From assembly GCF_036327775.1 (NCBI RefSeq), contig NZ_CP109598.1:1922001-1986000 (forward strand): a stretch of 64,000 bases of DNA. Direction: 5' to 3'. The translations under genes and the position numbers were made by a program. This document shows positions 16,192 to 23,352 of the stretch, in pieces. Within the stretch, counting starts at the first letter, position 1. Each line of letters starts with the position of its first letter. The DNA is from Streptomyces sp. NBC_01498. Its GTDB lineage: Bacteria; Actinomycetota; Actinomycetes; Streptomycetales; Streptomycetaceae. The notes beneath the pieces are model-generated. The model was not told the DNA's origin. It worked only from the letters and a program-made list of their open reading frames with translations, and ran no database searches.

Positions 16192-16745
16192 AGGCTGATC
16201 CAGGCCGACCGGCGACGGCCGGATCTGGACATCGAGTGGGTGCTCGGGGATCCCGGGTCGGTGTCCCGGGAGCGGGAGTCCGACGTCGTACCGATGACCG
16301 GGCACGCGTTCCAGCTGCTCCTCGGGCACGACGAGGTGCGCACCGCTCCCACCGCCGTGCGCGCGGCGCTCCGGGAGGGCGGGCGGTCCGGCTCCGAGAC
16401 CCAGGGTCCGCACACGCGCGCAGGGGAGTCCCGGACGACGGACACGCCCGTCGGCGTCGCTTCTCCGGGGGCCGCCGGGGACCCGGGCGGTGCGCTGCCG
16501 ATGGATCGTCAACTTCGTTCCGCGTAGGGCGAGATGGCGTCGTTCCGCACGACGGCCGGCCTCCCCGGCGAGCCCGCCGCACGGCGCGGCGACAGCACCG
16601 TGCGCTTCCTCCCGGCCGACCGCCTCGACGGGTTCCTCGCGGAGGCGGTCCCGACCGCCGATGCCCGTACGGCGACCGGGACCGGAGCCCGCTCACCGGG
16701 GTGAGTCCGGAAATCGTCACGGTCGCCCCGTGTACGTCCGCGTAA
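16192..16745 (+). pseudogene. Decayed class I SAM-dependent methyltransferase
   Basis: Three fragments in different frames match one Streptomyces methyltransferase family. The first frame reads LDIEWVLGDPGSVSRE, then VPMTGHAFQLLLGHDEVRT and AVRAALREGGR (16198-16400), the middle of the fold (intact relatives typically read DLVVMTGHAFQ and GRFAFETRNP here). A second frame from about 16532 has STVRFLPADRLDGFLAEA. A third frame ends GVSPEIVTVAP at 16730. The SAM-binding motif I at the N-terminus is missing, and at least two frameshifts separate the pieces. The family match is by recognition of these motifs; the gene is non-functional. Confidence 0.72.
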
Positions 16746-16883
16746 CACCCCCGCAACATCACCGCAGATTTCGCTTAACGAACACCGCGGTTCGCGCAGC
16801 GGACGATTTCCGGCCAACTTGTTGACGCGCTCCTGACAGACAGACCGGATTCCTGCCACTCTTCCTGCGTTCTGCGCACCACT

Positions 16884-16921
16884 GCTTCGCATCTCGTGCA
16901 CCTCGGCTTCGCATCTCGTGC
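16884..16921 (+). repeat. 16-bp direct repeats in the leader of the M4 peptidase gene
   Basis: GCTTCGCATCTCGTGC occurs identically at 16884-16899 and 16906-16921, a 22-bp period (about two helical turns), 90-130 bp upstream of the peptidase start. Such spacing suits a protein binding one face of the DNA. It could equally lie in the untranslated leader RNA. Confidence 0.5.
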
Positions 16922-17011
16922 TTCACCGCCTGTGCTCGACCCTGCTCTGACGCACTGTCCTGACCACCCACCCGAGTGTGGTCCGGTACCCCCCTCGCAG
17001 AAGGAGTTCGC

Positions 17012-19030
17012 GTGAGACCCACGCCCAGCCGCCGCATCACCGCGACCGGCGCTCTGATCGCAGTCACAGCCCTTCTCGCCGTCGGCGTCCAGGCCGGCGG
17101 CGCTGCCGCCGCGCCGACCGCCCCGGCGGCACCGGTCGCCGGCAAGGCCGACCCCGGCGCGCTCCCCAAGTCGCTCTCCCCCGCCGAGCGCGCCGAGCTG
17201 CTTCGCGAGGCCAACGCCACCAAGGCGGCCACGGCCGACGAACTCGGCCTCGGCGCCCAGGAGAAGCTCGTCGTACGCGATGTCGTCCAGGACCGTGACG
17301 GCACCACGCACACCCGCTACGAGCGCACCTACGCCGGTCTCCCCGTCCTCGGCGGTGACCTCGTCGTCGCCACCTCGAAGGCGGGCGCCACCGAAGGCGT
17401 CTCCAAGGCGTCCCGGGCGGCCCTCACCTCCGTCGACACGAGCGCCGACATCCCGGCCGCCGCCGCGGAGAAGCAGGCGCTGTCCCTGGCGAAGGCGGAC
17501 GGTGCGGCGAAGGCCGCGACCGAGCGCGCTCCGCGCAAGGTCGTCTGGATGGCGAGCGGCAAGCCGACCCTCGCGTACGAGACGGTCGTCGGCGGTGTCC
17601 AGGAGGGCGGTACGCCGAACGAGCTGCACGTCGTCACCGACGCGGCCTCCGGCGAGAAGCTCTTCGAGTGGCAGGGCGTCCACGAGGGCACCGGCAACAC
17701 CCAGTACAGCGGCACGGTGACGCTGGGCACGGCGCCCTCGTTCACCCTGACCGACACCGGGCGGGGCAACCACAAGACGTACAACCTGAACCGCGGCTCC
17801 TCGGGCACCGGCACCCTCTTCTCGGGCACGGACGACGTCTGGGGCAACGGCCTCGCCTCGAACGCGGAGACCGCCGGCGCCGACGCGCACTTCGGTGCCG
17901 CGCTCACGTGGGACTACTTCAAGAACGTGCACGGCCGTTCCGGTATCCGGGGCGACGGTGTCGGCGCGTACTCCCGCGTGCACTACGGCAACAACTACGT
18001 CAACGCCTTCTGGCAGGACAGCTGCTTCTGCATGACGTACGGCGACGGCGCGGGCAACGCGAAGCCGCTGACCTCCATCGACGTGGCCGCGCACGAGATG
18101 TCGCACGGCGTCACCTCGGTGACCGCGGGCCTCGTCTACAGCGGTGAGTCCGGCGGCCTCAACGAGGCGACCTCGGACATCTTCGCCGCGGGCGTTGAGT
18201 TCAACGCCGCCAACGCCTCGGACGTGGGCGACTACCTCGTCGGCGAGAAGATCGACATCAACGGCAACGGCACGCCGCTGCGGTACATGGACAAGCCGAG
18301 CAAGGACGGCGCGTCGAAGGACTACTGGTACTCGGGTATCGGCAGCGTCGACGTCCACTACTCGTCGGGTCCGGCGAACCACTTCTTCTACCTGCTCTCC
18401 GAGGGCAGCGGCACCAAGACCATCAACGGTGTCAGCTACAACTCGGCGACCTCCGACGGGCTGCCGGTGACCGGCATCGGCCGGGCGAAGGCCGAGCAGA
18501 TCTGGTTCAAGGCGCTCACCACGAAGTTCACCTCCACGACCAACTACGCGGCGGCCCGCACCGGCACGCTCGCGGTCGCCGGTGAGCTGTACGGCACGAC
18601 GAGCGCCGAGTACAAGTCGGTCGCCGACGCGTGGGCCGGCATCGCGGTCGGCTCCCGCCCCGGTGGCGGCGGCAACACGGGCACGGTCTTCGAGAACAAC
18701 ACGGCCGTCGCGATCCCGGACAACGGCGCGGCGGTCACCTCGACCGTCAACGTCACCGGCCGTACGGGCAACGCGCCCGCCACCCTCCCGGTCGCGGTGG
18801 ACATCACGCACACCTGGCGCGGTGACCTGGTCATCGACCTGCTCGCCCCGGACGGGACGGCCTACCGGCTGAAGAACTCCAGCAGCGCCGACTCGGCGGA
18901 CAACGTCCAGGAGACGTTCACCGTCAACGCGTCGTCGGAGGTGGCGAACGGCGCCTGGAAGCTGCGGGTGCAGGACGTCGCGGCCCAGGACACCGGCCGC
19001 ATCAACAGCGTGAAGCTCACCTTCCCGTAA
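17012..19030 (+). CDS. Secreted M4 family (thermolysin-like) metallopeptidase with P domain
   Basis: A 672-residue secreted neutral zinc protease. Order: Sec signal peptide ending near AGGAAAAP, FTP/PepSY-type propeptide (about residues 60-200), M4 catalytic domain, then a C-terminal proprotein-convertase P domain (about residues 560-672, with LPVAVDITHTWRGDLVIDL). The zinc site is HEMSH at about 361-365, with the third ligand Glu in GGLNEATSDIF; the catalytic base is the Glu of HEMSH. The start GTG 17012 follows AGAAGGAG by five bases. A long leader with direct repeats precedes it and a strong hairpin follows the stop. The role is extracellular protein degradation. Confidence 0.93.
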   Translation: MRPTPSRRITATGALIAVTALLAVGVQAGGAAAAPTAPAAPVAGKADPGALPKSLSPAERAELLREANATKAATADELGLGAQEKLVVRDVVQDRDGTTHTRYERTYAGLPVLGGDLVVATSKAGATEGVSKASRAALTSVDTSADIPAAAAEKQALSLAKADGAAKAATERAPRKVVWMASGKPTLAYETVVGGVQEGGTPNELHVVTDAASGEKLFEWQGVHEGTGNTQYSGTVTLGTAPSFTLTDTGRGNHKTYNLNRGSSGTGTLFSGTDDVWGNGLASNAETAGADAHFGAALTWDYFKNVHGRSGIRGDGVGAYSRVHYGNNYVNAFWQDSCFCMTYGDGAGNAKPLTSIDVAAHEMSHGVTSVTAGLVYSGESGGLNEATSDIFAAGVEFNAANASDVGDYLVGEKIDINGNGTPLRYMDKPSKDGASKDYWYSGIGSVDVHYSSGPANHFFYLLSEGSGTKTINGVSYNSATSDGLPVTGIGRAKAEQIWFKALTTKFTSTTNYAAARTGTLAVAGELYGTTSAEYKSVADAWAGIAVGSRPGGGGNTGTVFENNTAVAIPDNGAAVTSTVNVTGRTGNAPATLPVAVDITHTWRGDLVIDLLAPDGTAYRLKNSSSADSADNVQETFTVNASSEVANGAWKLRVQDVAAQDTGRINSVKLTFP

Positions 19031-19123
19031 CCCGTAACCCGTAAGTCGAGTCGCGGCGAGATGAGTTGGGCTGAGCCGCGCGGCACCGGCAACGGCACCG
19101 CGCGGCACGGCCCGCCGAAGTGA

Positions 19124-19163
19124 GTGAGGCCGCCCGGATCCTGAAGGATCCGGGCGGCCTCAC
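19124..19163. terminator. Perfect 18-bp hairpin after the M4 peptidase gene
   Basis: GTGAGGCCGCCCGGATCC at 19124-19141 pairs perfectly with 19146-19163 around a TGAA tetraloop, 93 bp past the stop codon. Confidence 0.8.
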
Positions 19164-19248
19164 CGCGTCGTGCATGGGCGTGTTCCCGGCCGCCCCCTCG
19201 AAGCGCGCCCGAGGGGGCGGGCCGGGAACCGGCCGGCGGGGACTCCCG

Positions 19249-19274
19249 GGCGTACTCCGGTCACGGAGTACGCC
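19249..19274. terminator. 11-bp hairpin in the convergent gap
   Basis: GGCGTACTCCG at 19249-19259 pairs with CGGAGTACGCC at 19264-19274 around GTCA. It probably serves the minus-strand secreted-protein gene ending at 19469. Nothing else is visible in the 19164-19468 gap. Confidence 0.5.
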
Positions 19275-19468
19275 GCGGGGTCCGTCCGCCGGCCGTGTGT
19301 CACAGACGACCGGCTCACGGCCCGGAGGATCGTGGTCGAGTGAACAGTGAGGAGACCGACCGTCGCCGACCACGCCGCGACGGCTCCCCCGCTTCCCCAC
19401 TGTCACCGATCCCCCGGGCCGGGCAGCCGCTTCCCCCGTCGCCCGCGCCCTCCACCCGGCGTCAGCCC

Positions 19469-20113
19469 CTAACGGAGCTTGTTCACCGCCGTGGTGGTGG
19501 TCTTCTTGAAAGCCGCGACCGGTGCGTCGCTCAGCTTCCCCATCCGGCCCCACGACACGATCGTGACGGTGTCGCCGTCCCGGCCGACGCCCAGCAGATG
19601 CACTCCCAGCCCGGCGTCCGGGATCGAGATGGCGACCCCGACGACACGGGCACCCTCCTCGACGGCGATCGTGCCGTAGTCGTCCCACGAGGCCGTGCCG
19701 CCGGGAGTGGTGCGCAGCCAGTCGGCCGCACAGGCGGCGACGGCCGCCCCGGCCCGCGCGGCCAGCTTCTCGGCAGCGGCGGCGTTCGCCGCCCGCACAC
19801 TCACCTGGACGCCGCCCGTGTCGAGGTCCGTGTGGAACTGCCGGTGCCAGGTGGTGCCCTGGGCGGGCAGCACCGTGTCGAGGCAGAACGGGTCCGACTC
19901 GGGAGCGCCGGCGGTCACCGCCCCCGCGTTCCAGGCGTTGCCCGGGGCCTGCGGCATGTCCTTGGCCGCGAGGAAACCGGGTGCGGGCGTCTTCGGCGCG
20001 GCCTGGACGCCGCCGGACACCGAGAGCGCCAGAGCCCCGGCGAGGGCCGTGGCCGCGAGAGCCGTGAGCCCCCGGCGGGCGGTGCCGCCTCTCGTGTTCC
20101 TGCCTGTGGTCAT
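19469..20113 (-). CDS. Secreted protein of unknown function
   Basis: A 214-residue protein with a clear Sec signal peptide (basic RRGLTALAATALAGALALSV, cleavage near VQAAP). The mature part is about 170 residues with two cysteines (DPFCLDTVL and AVAACAADWL) that could form a disulfide. It contains a pattern of alternating strands ending in SWGRMGKLSDAPVAAFKKT and VNKLR, typical of small secreted actinobacterial proteins. No catalytic motif was recognised. The start ATG 20113 has GGGGGGAT upstream. It is divergent from the HTH-transmembrane gene and convergent with the M4 peptidase gene. Confidence 0.7.
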   Translation of the reverse strand: MTTGRNTRGGTARRGLTALAATALAGALALSVSGGVQAAPKTPAPGFLAAKDMPQAPGNAWNAGAVTAGAPESDPFCLDTVLPAQGTTWHRQFHTDLDTGGVQVSVRAANAAAAEKLAARAGAAVAACAADWLRTTPGGTASWDDYGTIAVEEGARVVGVAISIPDAGLGVHLLGVGRDGDTVTIVSWGRMGKLSDAPVAAFKKTTTTAVNKLR

Positions 20114-20311
20114 GGTGTGGATCCCCCCTGGTCGTGCTGTTCGTACCGGCTTGACCGGCCGGTGATCCCAGACTGGGCGGTGATCCGTCCGGCGGCAACA
20201 ACCCGCCTGAAGTGCGGAACGGGTGGAACGCCGACGCGTACCCTGGCCTGGGGAAATGACAAGTGCCTGGAATGACCGCGGAACGGCGTGGCGGGCGGTA
20301 GGGGGCGTGGC

Positions 20312-21847
20312 ATGGGCCGGTCGGAGCAGATCCCGGCGGAGACGGCGGAGTTCGCGGGGCGGCTGCGGGCGCTGAAGGAGAGAACGGACCGCAGTTACGG
20401 GTCGCTCGCCACCCAACTCCACCTCGGCGCCTCGACTCTGCACCGGTACTGCCACGGGCACGCGCTGCCGGTGGACTACGCGCCGGTGGAGCGGCTGGCC
20501 CGGGTGGTCGGCGCGACGGCGGCGGAGCGGGTGGAGCTGCACCGGCTGTGGCTGCGGGCGCACACGGCGCGGACGGAGGAGGAGGGGCCGGGGGAGCCGC
20601 AGGGCACGGCGGCGGTCGTGGCCTCCGCCGGGGAGCCCGTACGCGCGGCGGAACCCGTACGCGCGGCACAGCCGGAACCGGCGTCGGAACCGGAGCGGCG
20701 GCCGGGCGAAGACACCGGCCACGAACCCGCACCCGCACCTGAACCCGCACCCGGGCCCGGCGCTGAACCCGAGCACAGGGACGGGAATGCGCACTCGGAC
20801 GGGAACGCGGACGCGGACGAACTCGATCCGCCGTCCGCCGCCACGGCCCCGCCCCCGTCCCGGCTCCGTGCCTCCCGGCTGCGCCGCCGTCAGATCGTGA
20901 GCGCCGCGCTCGCCGTCGTCGCCGTCCTCGGCGGGACCGTCGTGGTCGCGGCCGACCTGGGCAACCCGGACTCACGGAGCGACAACAGCGGCCCCCGGCC
21001 GGTCGATCCGGGCCCGGACGGCCCGGTGGACCCGGTGGCGCCGTCCGCCCGGTCGGGCGCCCCGTCGGCGACGGCCGGTCCCTCGGCGTCCGCCGGCGGC
21101 AAGAGCGGTTCACCGTCCGGGTCGCCCGGCGCGACCGGCTCGGGCAGGGCCGGGGGCGGTGGCGGCACCGGCGCGCGAGGCGCCGACGGCCTGCCCGGCA
21201 AGGACGAGCCCGGCGCCCGGCCCGGCCCGGCGAAGCCCCTCGTCTGGAGCGCGGACAGCCACAAGTGGAAGCTGGACTGCGGCCATACGTATCTGATCAA
21301 CCGCGCCCCCTCCGCCGTACCGCCGCCGCCCGCCGCCCAGGACGCCCGCCAGTGGGCGACGGCACTCGGCGCGGTGCACGGCGACGAGTCGATCACCCAG
21401 GCCACGGTGCGCGCGGCGGCCGGCGCGGGCCCGGTCGTCGTCCAGGAGGCCTTCGTCCGGGTGGTGGGCCGCCGGGCGCCGCTCGCGTGGAACGCGTACG
21501 ACATGAGCGACGGCTGCGGCGGGTCGGTCACCCCCGCCGTGTTCACCGCCGACCTCGACGCGCCGCGGCCGGTGCTGCGCCCCGTCGACGGCGCCGACGA
21601 GAACGGGCCGCTGCCCGCGACCCGGCTTCCGTACCAGGTGACGGCGGACGATCCGCTCGTGCTGAAGGTCGAGGCGAGCACCGACGGCTGCGACTGCGAC
21701 TGGTATCTGGAGGTGCGCTGGTCGGCCGGGAGCCGTACGGGGCTCACCCGGATCGACGACGGGGGCCGGCCGTTCCGTACGAGCGCGTCGGCGGCGGACG
21801 GGCTCCACCGGCGCGACCACGAGTCCGGGACATGGGTGAAGCCCTGA
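20312..21847 (+). CDS. HTH (XRE-like) transmembrane protein with extracytoplasmic domain
   Basis: A 511-residue single-pass protein. The N-terminal 70 residues form an XRE-type helix-turn-helix (FAGRLRALKERTDRSYGSLA then LHLGASTLHRYCHG), common in Streptomyces. A long Pro/Glu/Arg-rich linker follows (about residues 85-185, with EPA/EPAP repeats), then one membrane helix (about 191-212). Next is a Ser/Gly/Pro-rich extracytoplasmic stalk and a C-terminal domain of about 160 residues with CGHTYLINRAPS and three further cysteines (SDGCGGS, DGCDCDWYLEV). The layout suggests envelope-to-DNA signalling, but no ligand is known. The start ATG 20312 fits a GTAGGGGG upstream. Confidence 0.75.
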   Translation: MGRSEQIPAETAEFAGRLRALKERTDRSYGSLATQLHLGASTLHRYCHGHALPVDYAPVERLARVVGATAAERVELHRLWLRAHTARTEEEGPGEPQGTAAVVASAGEPVRAAEPVRAAQPEPASEPERRPGEDTGHEPAPAPEPAPGPGAEPEHRDGNAHSDGNADADELDPPSAATAPPPSRLRASRLRRRQIVSAALAVVAVLGGTVVVAADLGNPDSRSDNSGPRPVDPGPDGPVDPVAPSARSGAPSATAGPSASAGGKSGSPSGSPGATGSGRAGGGGGTGARGADGLPGKDEPGARPGPAKPLVWSADSHKWKLDCGHTYLINRAPSAVPPPPAAQDARQWATALGAVHGDESITQATVRAAAGAGPVVVQEAFVRVVGRRAPLAWNAYDMSDGCGGSVTPAVFTADLDAPRPVLRPVDGADENGPLPATRLPYQVTADDPLVLKVEASTDGCDCDWYLEVRWSAGSRTGLTRIDDGGRPFRTSASAADGLHRRDHESGTWVKP

Positions 21848-21862
21848 CGGTTCGTCAGGGCT
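21840..21862. terminator. Hairpin overlapping the stop of the HTH-transmembrane gene
   Basis: AGCCCTGACG at 21840-21849 pairs with CGTCAGGGCT at 21853-21862 around a 3-base loop, so the TGA stop lies inside the stem. It sits between two convergent genes and can serve both. Confidence 0.6.
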
Positions 21863-21880
21863 CCACCCGTGCCTACCCGT

Positions 21881-23116
21881 TCACGCGGGGTTGTTGGCGT
21901 GCGTCAGCGTCTCCCAGGCGACGAACAGGTTGTTCGTGCCCTGGGGGCGCATCCGCTCGGTGTAGAGCTGGGTGTTGGTCATGGCGTTGCCGAGCCGGTT
22001 GCCCAGCGCGTTGAAGGCGACTTCGCTGATCGGTCCGAGGTTGTCCTTGAGACTGCCGCCGCACAGGTTGCCGGGGACGGGCTCGCCGTTCTGGTACTTG
22101 GTGTGCAGCCCGAACGCGTGCCGCAGCCGGTCCCCCACCTCGGGGTAGAGGTCCTGGCCCTGGATCCGGCTGGTCTCGGCGACGTGCGAGATGGCGGAGA
22201 GGCCGTAGCCGGTGTGGGTCAGGTCGCGGCAGGTCTCCTGCGCGAGGCCCTGCATGAAGGTGGACTGGTTGTGCCAGTAGCCGATGATCTCGTCGCGCGT
22301 GTCGAGGCCGCTGCCGGGCACCGTCCTCGGCAGCGCGCCGTCGGAGGGCAGATAGATGAACGCGGGCACACGGTTGCGGAAGATGCCGACCGTCTTGTCG
22401 TAGGCGCCGCGGTCCTCCAGATGGACCGCGATGCCGAGCGCGGCCTCGTTCATGCTGAGTTCCCAATTGCCGTTGGAGCCCGAGCCGTTGATGATCTCCG
22501 GCAGATACACGGAGCGCAGCATCGTGGCGAAGCGGCCGGAGTTGGGCCAGCCGCTGTAGGTGTGCTTGATGATCTCGGCGGCCTTGGGCCACGAGGAGCC
22601 GGCCCACGCGGTCTGGAGCGGCGCGTTGCTGTTGGTGTGGTCGCGGATGGTGTTGGACCAGGCGTCCATCAGCTCGATGGACTTCCGGGCGTAGCGGTCG
22701 TCACGGTTGATGTACCAGGCCAGCGCGGTGGTGTAGGCCGCGATGGCGTCCTCGCGCTCGTCGGTGCAGCCGTTGTTGGGGTTGGAGTACGAGCCGCACT
22801 CGACGACCGCGCGGGGCTTGGGCACCCGGGACAGGGAGGCGTACCTGCTGCCCAGCATCTGGTCGTAGGCGGCCTTCCAGGGCTGGGCGCCGGCCTGCAC
22901 CTTGCCGCGTACGAAGTCGAGTTGGGGCCGGCTGACGCCGACGCCGGGGTGGGTGAAGGTCGCGGGGGCCGCGACGGCGGCGGGCAGGGCCGTGGCGGCG
23001 GCCGGCGGTGCCGCCGGCCGGTCGCCGGCCGACGCGGGGGCCGTGAAGGCCGCGCCGATCAGACCGGCGAGGGCGGCGGACAGGCCGAGGACTCTGGGGA
23101 TGACTCCGGGACGCAT
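21881..23116 (-). CDS. Alginate lyase family protein (secreted)
   Basis: A 411-residue exported protein with a Sec signal peptide (VLGLSAALAGLIGAAFTAPA) and an alpha/alpha-barrel of the Alginate_lyase (PL5-like) family. The fold core shows NNGCTDEREDAIAAYTTALA, LAWYINRDDRYARKSIELM, NWELSMNEAALGIAVHLED and IGYWHNQSTFMQGLAQETC. The NGNWELSMNEA segment and the YWHNQSTFMQGLAQETCRD segment correspond to the conserved Asn/His and Arg region of this fold. The likely role is beta-elimination of an acidic polysaccharide outside the cell; the substrate need not be alginate. The start ATG 23116 follows GGAAGG. Confidence 0.83.
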   Translation of the reverse strand: MRPGVIPRVLGLSAALAGLIGAAFTAPASAGDRPAAPPAAATALPAAVAAPATFTHPGVGVSRPQLDFVRGKVQAGAQPWKAAYDQMLGSRYASLSRVPKPRAVVECGSYSNPNNGCTDEREDAIAAYTTALAWYINRDDRYARKSIELMDAWSNTIRDHTNSNAPLQTAWAGSSWPKAAEIIKHTYSGWPNSGRFATMLRSVYLPEIINGSGSNGNWELSMNEAALGIAVHLEDRGAYDKTVGIFRNRVPAFIYLPSDGALPRTVPGSGLDTRDEIIGYWHNQSTFMQGLAQETCRDLTHTGYGLSAISHVAETSRIQGQDLYPEVGDRLRHAFGLHTKYQNGEPVPGNLCGGSLKDNLGPISEVAFNALGNRLGNAMTNTQLYTERMRPQGTNNLFVAWETLTHANNPA

Positions 23117-23284
23117 GGGGGGTGCCTTCCGGTCGGGGGTGTTCCAACTCGACCGCATCGGACGTTGATTCATCCATGTGAACGATGGGCGGAGTTGTGA
23201 ATCCGTGGTGAGTCAGGAACTTAGAGCTTCCCCATGAGCACGTCAAGGTCTGGACCAATGGATTCGACCCCGGGGCCGCGCACG

Positions 23285-23328
23285 CGAAGGGCCCGGCGGA
23301 CGCTGTCGGCGTCCGCCGGGGCCCTTCG
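23285..23328 (-). terminator. Strong hairpin after glgP
   Basis: CGAAGGGCCCGGCGGACGC at 23285-23303 pairs with 23309-23328 with one bulged G. It lies 25 bp past the glgP stop (minus). Confidence 0.75.
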
Positions 23329-23352
23329 GTCCTGAACGTCGGACCGGTGAAC

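Noticed and set aside
16775..19108. 777-residue minus-strand frame opposite the M4 peptidase gene
   Set aside because: The plus strand encodes an intact protease with HEMSH and a P domain. The antisense product is Arg/Val/Gly shadow sequence without motifs.
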